From Pseudomonas tolaasii NCPPB 2192 (GTDB lineage: Bacteria > Pseudomonadota > Gammaproteobacteria > Pseudomonadales > Pseudomonadaceae), in contig NZ_PHHD01000001.1 in assembly GCF_002813445.1 (NCBI RefSeq), positions 4,898,001 through 4,962,000 of the forward strand: DNA of 64,000 nucleotides, given 5' to 3'. The notes under the pieces were generated by a model. That model had not been told where the DNA came from, made no database searches, and saw only the letters and a program-made list of their open reading frames with translations. This document shows, in pieces, positions 42,546 to 51,562 of the stretch (its first letter is position 1; each line of letters opens with the position of its first letter). Both the position numbers and the translations under genes were made by a program.

Positions 42546-45500
42546 TTACAATTCTGTGTTGAACAAATCCGAAATATCGCCCGGTACGGATCGGGTGATA
42601 GTGTTCAATTCCACTTCTTGAAACGTTGACACTTTGTATTCGGGTACTCCGGGCTTGGTTCCGAAGTCAGGCAACAACTGTTTGGTTCTGCCCGTCTTCA
42701 ATGTGCTTTCCAGACCCGCGCTCATTGCCGCCTCACTCGTAAAGGTGGCTTTACCGAAATTAGGGTCGAAATAAAACCATTCCTTTTTCCCTCCCTTGAT
42801 GACGACCCCAGCGGTAATGCCGTGCCCACGCGCCTCTATCAGCAAGGCTTTCGAGCTCGTGGCATTGGCCAGTTCTGCAATGATCGCCGTGTGGGTAATT
42901 TGCCGGGATTGCATCCCGTGGTGGAATTGGGTTTGCAATAGGCTCTGAAGCTCATTCAAGTGCTCACGGAACTGATTGGCTTTGGTCGCCCGATTTTGCT
43001 CAAGCAACGCTTTGGCAGGGTCTACTTTGCGCAATTCGGAAATTTGCAGCGGGCTTAGCGTCGGTACCATCGCGGTGTAAAGGTTTTTTATGAGGATATC
43101 CTGTTTACCCTGTTTCACGGCCGCTGCAAACGCGTTGGAGAGCGCCGCGCACTCACCTTCCGAGAGCAGTGCAACTTGACTGAGGTAAAAACCTTGTGGA
43201 AGCGGTGTCACCTTGCCGCCCGCAGCCGTCACTTCCTCACTGAAAACCCTGAAGTTTTCCAGGCTGGTGTTGATTCTTTGGTTTTCGATATACCTGACCA
43301 ATTGACCAACTTCTTCGGGCGTGCGTCCGCGGACGACGGCAAGTTCTGCAAGCTGGTTATTGGTCAAGCCCTCTGAAAAACCACTGATGGCAGTGGGTTT
43401 TCCTGAGTTGTACCCTTTCTGATAAGCATCAAGGTCAACGATTTCGGCTGTTTCCCGGGCCGTCTTTAAGCGGTCCGGGAGAACGTCAAGTTCCGAGATT
43501 CGTCTTTCCAGGCTGCCGAGCTCTTGCGGCGTGCGCGCTTCGGCCACCGCCAAGCGTTTCAAATCATCCTGTTTCATCGCTGAAGAGTAGCCATAGATCG
43601 TTGGCGGCGTTGCGGTGTTCTGGCCACGTATGAAGGCGGCCTTATCCACCGTTTGAGCGTTTTGCACTGCCAGTCGATAGTCCCGCCGGAAATAGGGGTT
43701 GGGCGCCGGGGGCGCGAGCACCGAACCAATCATCTTTCCGATCCAAGTGTCGGTGAGTGCTCTGACTTCGCCTTCAAACGCCACGACATTGGGAATGAAG
43801 CCCTTGATCTCAGCACCGTATGGGCGCTTGCCGACAGGGTCATAGCCGTACCATTTGCCGTCTCGAAACACGGCCCCCCCTTCGATAGTCTGTTCAGCGA
43901 AGGTGTAAGTGCCGGTCGCCATGATTCCCTGGTTTTTGCTGGCCGCCTTGAGCAAATCATAACTACCCGTCGCACCCTTGAGGGTGTTGACAATTTCGCT
44001 GCCTTTGGACAGCAGTTTACTTACGCCCTTGCCAAGTAATTTACCGCCTGTTGCAGCCAAATCGCCCAGGCCGCTCACCGGGTTGAGTACACCGATGGTT
44101 GCGACCCCGATGATTTTGCCCGCTTGCAACGCCTTCGCTCCGCTGGAGAGCGCGGAGCCGCCCAGCTTGATCAGTTTTCCGGCAGTCGCCGCACCGGCGG
44201 TAAGAAACCCGAAAATATCCAGTGTGAGGTCGAACACCCCATCGCCGTAGTTGCCTTTTTGAAAGTTGACAATGGCTGAACGGAAAGGAATCAGGTTCAA
44301 CAAGAAATCACCCAATGGCTTGGGCCCTCCGTTCAGCTTGTCCAGGGTAGTCTGCCCGCGTGCGTTCTCTTTTATGGCGGGGTCGTCGAGGTTGAGGTGT
44401 TCGGCGAATATTCTGCCCACCTGGTAAGAACGGCCGCTGTTGAAACTATCCAGGGGTTTGTCATCCAGCTGTCTTTGATTACTGACATGCCCCGCTTCAC
44501 CACCGGGATTGAACTCCTTGACCGTAAATACCGTGTTGGCCGACCTCTCTTTGGGCTTGGTTATCCTGTGCAGCGACGTTTTCTCGATCGTGCCGCGGTT
44601 GAAATTGATTGAATACGCTTGGGTTTCACCATTAAGTTCAGCTTTAACCAACAACTCCGGTTCATTTGCATTCGGGGTGCTGCCCCACAGTTGTTCGCCT
44701 AACTCGTAAGAGCCCAATTGAAAAAAAGTGAGTTTCCCAAAGTCGAATTTTTTCCGGTCCTCCAACGGGAGCTGAGCAATCATGTGCTGCACCGTCGTAA
44801 TGACGGCCTTCTTTTTTTCTTCAATCGAGTGGGCGAACTGCTGATCGAATGCTTGCGCGACGCCAAACGTTCGGTCTTTGTTCAATGTTTCCAAAGGAAT
44901 GCGCGGGTCACTCGACGTAAAAGGCCTGGAGTTCGGCAAGTCCATCATGGCGATGTCCAGCAGTGAGTGCATGCCGCCCAACCCGACTTGCCCCGGCTCG
45001 CCTTGATATTCATCGGTACCCAGCAGCTTTTCTTCGAAAAGCGCCCCCAAATCGCCAAAGCGCTCCTTCAGTTTTTCCAGGGCCAGTTCTTTTCGGGTCG
45101 GTATCGGCTTGTCCAATGCCTGCGAGGCCAATAGCCGCTCATTGGTTTGCCGGTTGAATGACTTCCTGATGGTTTCGAGCTGTGCAGGGTTGTAGATATC
45201 ATCGGCACTTTTCTCAATGACGCCGTTGATGACTGCCCAGTCCACCAGCGCGTTCCTTTGCGCCGATGCAATGGCGTGCGGTTGACCTTCGGTGGTCTTT
45301 GCATAACTCATGACCTGGGCGTAGCTCATGTTGGCGACAGCCCCCGGCTGCTCAGCCTCCACAGTCGCCGCAGCAATTGACAGGTTGACCCAGGCCAGGC
45401 TGCCGATGGTCACGCTGTCGGGAATGTCTTTGATCTGGTATTGCGGGGCGCTGACGCCTAGCAGCAGCCGAGCCGCGAGGGGGGCAGTCGTGGATGTTGC

Positions 45501-46361
45501 GCGATCTATTTCGACAAGCCAATGCTTGAGGCCTGCGACCACTTCGGAAGGTTTTTTTCCCCAGTGATCAGGTTTCTGCAGGTTGAAGGCGACTATCTCA
45601 TTTCGTGCTGGCGCGGCGATGCTACTCAGGTTGAATCCAATGTTCAGTGCTGCCAACAGATAGTCGTAAACACTGGTATCCGAGGCAACGCCGTTCAAAT
45701 GCGTTTGTAGCGCTTGTCCCAATGCCTGAGCTTTAGGTGAATCCAGCAACTTTTGCAGCGCATCGACCGGGTGTTTCAGATCCTCGGATGTAACCGAACT
45801 TCCACTCAACAAGTAGCTCAACGTGTTCTTGTGGATATGCAGCGGAAAGTCCGGGAAAGATGGATGGGGAGAACCCAGAAAAAGTTTGAGTTTATCCTGA
45901 TCGGCTTGTGACATCGGAACCGGCCAGGTTAGCCCACCACCCAAGTCGCCCAGGGGGTGTTTTAAAACCCGTTGTTCCAATGCGCTGGCCAGGTCGCTGA
46001 GTTCCTGTTTCGTGGTGGGGATTTTGTAGCCGAGGTCTGTGATAAAGGTGCTCACCTTTACCGATGTTCCACCCGTTGAAGCATAGCTCGAGCCTTGAAG
46101 CACCCCGATCATGGTGTCGTCCACCCACGCTGAAGAGTGACTGTCAAACCATGGTTCGATCCCACGGAGGCGCAACGCCAGATTTTCTACGTTTTCCCTG
46201 TCGGCGAGCAAACGAGACAGGGGGGTGGGTGTTGCTTTAACAACGTCGCCGATTCGCTGGCTGTCTGACGGTACCGGTACTTCAGCCACTTGTGCTGAGG
46301 CGGTTTGAGGTACGGCAGGGGAAAAACCAACTTGGCGCGATGTCACAATATTCATGGTCAT
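42546..46361 (-). CDS. large toxin/effector-like protein with a C58 (YopT-like) cysteine protease candidate domain
   Basis: The product is 1271 residues from MTMNIVTSRQVGFSPAVPQ (ATG at 46361 with AAGG eight bases upstream). No Sec signal is seen; the first 40 residues are rich in Ser, Thr, Pro and Val. An N-terminal alpha-rich region (about 50-640) is followed by a hydrophobic Gly/Ala-rich stretch at about 685-785 (LIPFRSAIVNFQKGNYGDG, FGFLTAGAATAGKLI), a KWYGYDPVGKRPYG strand motif near 835-845, two tandem copies of a 70-residue module (about 900-1040), and a C-terminal domain with Cys1071 (SEGECAALS), His1180 (ARGHGITAG) and Asp1199 (FYFDPNFGK). Motifs and spacing fit the YopT/AvrPphB protease family. 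Lower GC than neighbours suggests transfer. No secretion genes adjoin. Confidence 0.7.
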   Translation of the reverse strand: MTMNIVTSRQVGFSPAVPQTASAQVAEVPVPSDSQRIGDVVKATPTPLSRLLADRENVENLALRLRGIEPWFDSHSSAWVDDTMIGVLQGSSYASTGGTSVKVSTFITDLGYKIPTTKQELSDLASALEQRVLKHPLGDLGGGLTWPVPMSQADQDKLKLFLGSPHPSFPDFPLHIHKNTLSYLLSGSSVTSEDLKHPVDALQKLLDSPKAQALGQALQTHLNGVASDTSVYDYLLAALNIGFNLSSIAAPARNEIVAFNLQKPDHWGKKPSEVVAGLKHWLVEIDRATSTTAPLAARLLLGVSAPQYQIKDIPDSVTIGSLAWVNLSIAAATVEAEQPGAVANMSYAQVMSYAKTTEGQPHAIASAQRNALVDWAVINGVIEKSADDIYNPAQLETIRKSFNRQTNERLLASQALDKPIPTRKELALEKLKERFGDLGALFEEKLLGTDEYQGEPGQVGLGGMHSLLDIAMMDLPNSRPFTSSDPRIPLETLNKDRTFGVAQAFDQQFAHSIEEKKKAVITTVQHMIAQLPLEDRKKFDFGKLTFFQLGSYELGEQLWGSTPNANEPELLVKAELNGETQAYSINFNRGTIEKTSLHRITKPKERSANTVFTVKEFNPGGEAGHVSNQRQLDDKPLDSFNSGRSYQVGRIFAEHLNLDDPAIKENARGQTTLDKLNGGPKPLGDFLLNLIPFRSAIVNFQKGNYGDGVFDLTLDIFGFLTAGAATAGKLIKLGGSALSSGAKALQAGKIIGVATIGVLNPVSGLGDLAATGGKLLGKGVSKLLSKGSEIVNTLKGATGSYDLLKAASKNQGIMATGTYTFAEQTIEGGAVFRDGKWYGYDPVGKRPYGAEIKGFIPNVVAFEGEVRALTDTWIGKMIGSVLAPPAPNPYFRRDYRLAVQNAQTVDKAAFIRGQNTATPPTIYGYSSAMKQDDLKRLAVAEARTPQELGSLERRISELDVLPDRLKTARETAEIVDLDAYQKGYNSGKPTAISGFSEGLTNNQLAELAVVRGRTPEEVGQLVRYIENQRINTSLENFRVFSEEVTAAGGKVTPLPQGFYLSQVALLSEGECAALSNAFAAAVKQGKQDILIKNLYTAMVPTLSPLQISELRKVDPAKALLEQNRATKANQFREHLNELQSLLQTQFHHGMQSRQITHTAIIAELANATSSKALLIEARGHGITAGVVIKGGKKEWFYFDPNFGKATFTSEAAMSAGLESTLKTGRTKQLLPDFGTKPGVPEYKVSTFQEVELNTITRSVPGDISDLFNTEL

Positions 46362-46637
46362 GTGGCTTACCTTTGATAAATCAGAAAGGCACCTTCCAAA
46401 ATGATCTTCCATGTTCCTGAGGCGCCACCGTGAGTGATCAAGGACTGGATCGCGTTCCAGGCGTCCTTCAGGTATGTGTTTTCATTTGTGTAAATGTGTT
46501 GTCGAAATCGGCTTGAATCAGCGTGTAATTGGCCGGCTATACGTAGGCTTTTGCGTCAAATCGGCGCAGAAACGTAGCCCTGACCCCTGACATTCGGGCA
46601 AACTCCCCCTTTTTCCGCATCTGGCCAAGGCACGCCC

Positions 46638-49600
46638 ATGACTCCCGCTTCGTCCGTCGATGAAAAGAGCTTTCGTAAACTCCTGAGCCGCAACGTGGCC
46701 CTGCCGTTGGGCGTGGGTGTGCTCAGCGCAGTGTTTTTTGTCGTGCTGATCACCTATTTGCTCTCGGTGATTCAGTGGGTGGAGCACACCGACCGGGTCA
46801 TCAACAACCTCAATGAGTCGTCCAAGCTGACGGTGGACCTGGAAACCGGCATGCGCGGTTTCCTGATTACCGGCGATGAGCATTTCCTAGACCCCTACGA
46901 AGTGGCCAAGCCACGCATCATTGCCGACCTGCGCAACCTGCAGGAGCTGGTGGCGGATAACACCCAGCAGGTCGACCGCCTCAAGCGCCTGGAAGCCCTG
47001 CAAATCGAATGGAACAACTACGCTGCCTCGATGATTGAGTTGCAGCGCACCAGTGGCGATTACCGAGGCGCAGTGAAGGCTGGGCGAGGCAAGCGTCTGA
47101 CCGACGAGATTCGCAAGGAATACGACGACGCAGTCGCAATGGAGCAACAGTTCCGTATCAGCCGCAATGAAGACGTCACCCGTACCACGGTGATCAGCGT
47201 CACGCTTTACCTGGCGTTTGTGCTCGGCTTGAGCGGTTTTCTGGCGTACATCGGCAGGAAGAACCTGCTTTCTCTTTCCGAGAGTTATGACGAAAACATC
47301 GCGTCACAACAGCGAATTGCCAAACGCCTCGAACAGCAGGCCTGGCTGCGTAACGGCCAGACTGAGCTGGCGGAGCAGGTGCTTGGCCAACTAACGTTGA
47401 ACCTGCTGGGCCGCAACATCCTGCAATTTTTTGCTCAATACATGGGCTCGGCCGTAGCCGCGCTGTATGTGCGTGAAGAGCACGGCGGCCTCAAGCGCGT
47501 GGCCACCTACGGGTTCTCCCGTGAACAGGAACAACAGGAACAGTCGATCTACAGCGACGAAGGTATCGTCGGGCAGGCCGCCCAGCTTGATCGCCTGATT
47601 CGCCTGGACGACGTACCGGTGGACTACTTCAAGGTCAGCTCCGGTCTGGGCGAAGGTTCAACCCGCAGCGTCCTGGTGATGCCAACCAGCGACGACGACC
47701 GCGTCAACGGCGTGATCGAGCTGGGTTTCCTGCGCTCGCTGGAAGAGCGCGACGTGGAATTGCTTGAGCTGATCGCCGGCAACATCGGCACCTCCATCGA
47801 AGCCGCCCGTTACCGCCAGCGTCTGCAGGAAGTGCTGGCCGAAACCCAGCAGCTCAACGAAGAGCTGCAAGTGCAGCAGGAAGAACTCAAGACCGCCAAC
47901 GAAGAACTCGAGGAACAGTCACGCATCCTCAAGGAATCCCAGGCCCACCTGGAAACCCAGCAGGCTGAGCTGGAGCAGACCAACGAACAATTGGCCGAGC
48001 AAACCCAGACCCTGGCCGAGCAACGCGATGCCATGGATCGCAAGAACGTCGAACTCAACCAGGCCCAACTGGAACTGGAAGACCGCGCCGAAGAATTGCA
48101 ACGCTCCAGCAAGTACAAATCCGAATTCCTCGCCAACATGTCCCACGAGCTGCGCACGCCGCTCAACAGTTCGCTGATCCTGGCCAAGCTGCTGGCCGAG
48201 AACCCGCAGGAGAATCTGAGCGCCGAACAGGTCAAGTTTGCCGAGTCGATCTATTCGGCAGGCAATGATTTGCTCAACCTGATCAACGACATTCTGGATA
48301 TTTCCAAGGTCGAGGCCGGCAAGCTGGAAATGCGCCCCGAGAACTCCAGTGTGGCCCGCTTGGTGGACGGCCTGCGCGGCATGTTCGAGCCGCTGGCGGC
48401 CGATCGCAAATTGGGCTTTCAGGTTGAAGTGCAGAGCGATGCGCCCGCCATGCTGTTTACCGACCGCCAGCGTCTGGAACAGATCCTCAAGAACCTGCTG
48501 TCCAACGCGGTCAAGTTCACCGAACACGGCGAAGTCAGTCTGTCCGTGGCCCGCGCGCCGGGGGAGGGCATTGCCTTCAGCGTGCGCGATTCCGGCATTG
48601 GCATTGCGCCCGATCAGCAGGAAAGCATCTTCGAGGCCTTCCGCCAGGCCGATGGCACCACCAACCGCCGCTACGGCGGCACCGGGCTGGGCCTGTCGAT
48701 TTCCCGAGACCTTGCCACCTTGCTTGGCGGCTATATCAGTGTGACCAGCGAGCCCGGCAAGGGCAGTACTTTCACACTGGTGTTGCCTGAACAGTATGTG
48801 GAACGTGAGGAAGATACGGCGCCCATCGAACAGCCGCGCCAGGCCGTTTCTGCGCCGGCACCCAAGCCCGTTGCCATTTCGCCATTGCCCGTGGCCGATA
48901 CCACCCTGATCCCGCGCTTCGCCGACGACCGTGACAAGGCGCCGTTTACCACGCGCTGCATCCTCGTAGTGGAAGACGAGCCGAACTTCGCTCGCATCCT
49001 GTTCGACCTGGCCCATGAGCTGGGCTACCACTGCCTGGTGGCCCATGGCGCGGACGAGGGCTACAGCCTGGCCGAAGAGTTCATCCCCGACGCGATCCTG
49101 CTGGACATGCGCCTGCCGGATCATTCCGGGCTGACCGTGCTGCAACGCCTCAAGGAGCACGCCAACACCCGCCACATTCCCGTGCATGTGATTTCCGTGG
49201 AAGACCGCGTCGAAGCCGCCATGCACATGGGCGCCATCGGTTACGCGGTCAAACCCACCACCCGCGAAGAGCTCAAGGATGTGTTTGCGCGCCTCGAAGC
49301 CAAGCTGACCCAGAAGGTCAAGCGTGTGTTGCTGGTGGAAGACGACGACCTGCAGCGCGACAGCATTGCCCGCCTGATTGGCGACGATGACATTGAAATT
49401 ACCGATGTCGGCTACGCCCAGGCGGCGCTGGACCTGCTGCGTACCAACATCTACGACTGCATGATCATTGACCTGAAGCTGCCGGACATGCTCGGCAACG
49501 AGCTGCTCAAGCGCATGGCCACCGAGGATATTTGTTCCTTCCCGCCGGTAATCGTCTACACCGGGCGCAACCTGACCCGCGACGAAGAAGCCGAGCTGCG

Positions 49601-50135
49601 CAAGTATTCGCGCTCGATCATCATCAAGGGCGCCCGCTCGCCGGAGCGTTTGCTGGATGAGGTCACACTCTTTCTGCACAAAGTCGAATCCCAGCTGTCC
49701 CATGACCGCCAGAAGATGCTCAAGACCGCGCGCAGCCGCGACAAGGTTTTCGAGGGGCGCAAAATTCTGCTGGTGGACGACGATGTGCGCAACATCTTCG
49801 CCCTGACCAGTGCCCTGGAGCACAAAGGCGCTGTGGTGGTGATCGGGCGTAACGGCCGTGAAGCCATCGATAAACTCAATGAAGTCGACGATATCGATCT
49901 GGTGCTGATGGACGTGATGATGCCGGAGATGGACGGTTACGAGGCCACGGCCTTGATTCGTCAGGACCCGCGCTGGAAAAAGCTGCCGATTATCGCGGTG
50001 ACGGCCAAGGCCATGAAGGACGATCAGGAGCGCTGCCTCGCGGCGGGCTCCAACGATTACCTGGCCAAGCCGATTGACCTGGATCGCCTGTTTTCACTGA
50101 TTCGCGTATGGCTGCCGAAGATGGAACGCATTTAA
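46638..50135 (+). CDS. CHASE3-GAF hybrid sensor histidine kinase with three receiver domains
   Basis: The 1165-residue protein reads in order: membrane helix 24-46, periplasmic CHASE3 domain (45-180, ETGMRGFLITGDEHFL), membrane helix near 190-210, GAF domain (about 245-395), a long Glu/Gln-rich coiled coil (395-490), HisKA with His503 in NMSHELRTPLNS, HATPase (DSGIGIAPDQQ, GGTGLGLSI), and receivers with Asp823 (ILLDMRLP), Asp945 (MIIDLKLP) and Asp1092 (LVLMDVMMPEMDG). It senses a periplasmic or GAF-bound signal and can relay phosphate through three sites. It leads a tight set: cheR starts at the next base, then cheB, a receiver-kinase and a lone receiver. Confidence 0.93.
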   Translation: MTPASSVDEKSFRKLLSRNVALPLGVGVLSAVFFVVLITYLLSVIQWVEHTDRVINNLNESSKLTVDLETGMRGFLITGDEHFLDPYEVAKPRIIADLRNLQELVADNTQQVDRLKRLEALQIEWNNYAASMIELQRTSGDYRGAVKAGRGKRLTDEIRKEYDDAVAMEQQFRISRNEDVTRTTVISVTLYLAFVLGLSGFLAYIGRKNLLSLSESYDENIASQQRIAKRLEQQAWLRNGQTELAEQVLGQLTLNLLGRNILQFFAQYMGSAVAALYVREEHGGLKRVATYGFSREQEQQEQSIYSDEGIVGQAAQLDRLIRLDDVPVDYFKVSSGLGEGSTRSVLVMPTSDDDRVNGVIELGFLRSLEERDVELLELIAGNIGTSIEAARYRQRLQEVLAETQQLNEELQVQQEELKTANEELEEQSRILKESQAHLETQQAELEQTNEQLAEQTQTLAEQRDAMDRKNVELNQAQLELEDRAEELQRSSKYKSEFLANMSHELRTPLNSSLILAKLLAENPQENLSAEQVKFAESIYSAGNDLLNLINDILDISKVEAGKLEMRPENSSVARLVDGLRGMFEPLAADRKLGFQVEVQSDAPAMLFTDRQRLEQILKNLLSNAVKFTEHGEVSLSVARAPGEGIAFSVRDSGIGIAPDQQESIFEAFRQADGTTNRRYGGTGLGLSISRDLATLLGGYISVTSEPGKGSTFTLVLPEQYVEREEDTAPIEQPRQAVSAPAPKPVAISPLPVADTTLIPRFADDRDKAPFTTRCILVVEDEPNFARILFDLAHELGYHCLVAHGADEGYSLAEEFIPDAILLDMRLPDHSGLTVLQRLKEHANTRHIPVHVISVEDRVEAAMHMGAIGYAVKPTTREELKDVFARLEAKLTQKVKRVLLVEDDDLQRDSIARLIGDDDIEITDVGYAQAALDLLRTNIYDCMIIDLKLPDMLGNELLKRMATEDICSFPPVIVYTGRNLTRDEEAELRKYSRSIIIKGARSPERLLDEVTLFLHKVESQLSHDRQKMLKTARSRDKVFEGRKILLVDDDVRNIFALTSALEHKGAVVVIGRNGREAIDKLNEVDDIDLVLMDVMMPEMDGYEATALIRQDPRWKKLPIIAVTAKAMKDDQERCLAAGSNDYLAKPIDLDRLFSLIRVWLPKMERI

Positions 50136-50966
50136 GTGGAGCGCAGTTTTTTGGACAAAAGCAGCGATATTGAGCTGCGCCTGTTGATCGAGGCGATTTA
50201 CCTCAAGTACAGCTATGACTTTCGCGATTATTCCGGCGCGTCGGTCAAGCGCCGTGTGGCCCATGCCTTGCGCCAGTTTGACTGCGCGACCATTTCCGCG
50301 CTGCAGGAACGGGTGCTGCACGACCCGGCAGCGTTCATGCAATTGCTGCAATTTCTGACGATTCCGGTCAGCGAGATGTTTCGTGACCCCTCGCACTTCC
50401 TGGCCATCCGCCAGGAAGTCGTGCCGCTGCTCAAGACGTACCCCTCGATCAAGATCTGGATCGCCGGCTGCAGCACGGGCGAGGAGGTGTACTCCATGGC
50501 GATCCTGCTGCGCGAGGAGGGTTTGCTCGAGCGCACGATCATTTACGCCACCGACATCAACCCGGCATCGCTGGACAAAGCCAAGCAGGGCATTTTCTCG
50601 CTGGAGAACGTGCGCGCCTACACCGCCAACTACCAGCAGGCCGGTGGCCAACGTTCATTTGCTGACTACTACACGGCGGCATACGATTACGCCATCTTCG
50701 ACAAGACGCTGCGCGAGAATGTGACCTTTGCCGATCACAGCCTGGCGACGGATAGCGTATTCTCGGAAACTCAATTAATTTCATGCCGCAACGTACTGAT
50801 TTATTTCAATAAAAAGTTGCAGGACCGAGCGTTTGGGTTGTTCCACGAGTCGTTGTGTCATCGCGGCTTTCTGGTGCTGGGCAGCAAGGAAACCCTGGAT
50901 TTTTCCGCCTACAGCAAGCAATTCGAACCGTTGGTCAAGCAAGAACGGATCTACCGCAAATCATGA
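50136..50966 (+). CDS. CheR-type protein-glutamate methyltransferase
   Basis: The 276-residue protein starts at a GTG immediately after the kinase stop. An N-terminal CheR helical domain (1-75, LLIEAIYLKYSYDFRDYSGASVKRR) precedes a SAM-binding domain with WIAGCSTGEEVYSMAILL and IIYATDINPASLDKAKQG, and LISCRNVLIYFN. It methylates Glu side chains, normally of chemoreceptors. There is no TPR domain and no receptor gene here, so a kinase coiled coil may be the substrate (inference). It overlaps cheB by four bases. Confidence 0.92.
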   Translation: MERSFLDKSSDIELRLLIEAIYLKYSYDFRDYSGASVKRRVAHALRQFDCATISALQERVLHDPAAFMQLLQFLTIPVSEMFRDPSHFLAIRQEVVPLLKTYPSIKIWIAGCSTGEEVYSMAILLREEGLLERTIIYATDINPASLDKAKQGIFSLENVRAYTANYQQAGGQRSFADYYTAAYDYAIFDKTLRENVTFADHSLATDSVFSETQLISCRNVLIYFNKKLQDRAFGLFHESLCHRGFLVLGSKETLDFSAYSKQFEPLVKQERIYRKS

Positions 50967-51562
50967 GCGACGCGCCTGCCAGCCCGATTCACGGGATTGA
51001 AGCCATCGTCGTCGGCGCCTCCGCCGGCGGTGTAGAGGCGTTGCTGAGTATTTTTGGCGAGCTGCCCGAGGGTTTCGGGTTGCCGATCATTGCCGTGCTG
51101 CATTTGCCCGATGAGCGCCGCAGCCAGTTGGCGCAAGTGTTTGCCCGGCGCCTGCGCATTCCGGTCAGGGAAGCGCGGGACAAGGAAGTGATCGAGGCGG
51201 GCACTCTGTATTTTGCCGGGCCGGGTTATCACCTGTCGGTAGAGCACGACCGCAGCCTGTCCCTCAGCCAGGAAGACCGCGTGCACCATTCGCGGCCTGC
51301 CATCGATTATCTGTTCGCCTCGGCGGCCGATACCTACGGCCACGGCCTGCTTGCGATTTTGTTGACCGGCGCCAACCAGGATGGCGCACGTGGACTGGCT
51401 CATGTCAAACAGTCAGGCGGTACCACCGTGGTACAGGACCCCAAGGAAGCACGCATCGCCGTGATGCCGCTGGCGGCCCTGGCCCTGCACACACCTGATC
51501 ATATTCTCACCTTGAGCCAGATCGGCTCATGGCTGGCTTCCCTGGAAAACTCCCCATGTTAA
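50963..51562 (+). CDS. CheB-type methylesterase without receiver domain
   Basis: The product is 199 residues from the ATG at 50963, overlapping the cheR stop (ATGA). Only the catalytic CheB domain is present: Ser20 in VVGASAGGVEAL, His in VLHLPDERRSQL, Asp in LLTGANQDGARGL (a variant of the usual TGMGxDGA). The N-terminal receiver that normally controls CheB is absent, so activity would be regulated otherwise, perhaps by complex formation with the kinases. The end overlaps the next gene by seven bases. Confidence 0.92.
   Translation: MSDAPASPIHGIEAIVVGASAGGVEALLSIFGELPEGFGLPIIAVLHLPDERRSQLAQVFARRLRIPVREARDKEVIEAGTLYFAGPGYHLSVEHDRSLSLSQEDRVHHSRPAIDYLFASAADTYGHGLLAILLTGANQDGARGLAHVKQSGGTTVVQDPKEARIAVMPLAALALHTPDHILTLSQIGSWLASLENSPC

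Noticed and set aside
46362..46637. hrp-box type promoter for the toxin-like gene
   Set aside because: No GGAACC-spacer-CCAC pattern was found on the minus strand, so type III co-regulation is not supported.
47919..49823. 634-codon open frame antisense to the hybrid kinase
   Set aside because: Same artefact: long antisense frames arise opposite genes with high third-position GC. No family match.
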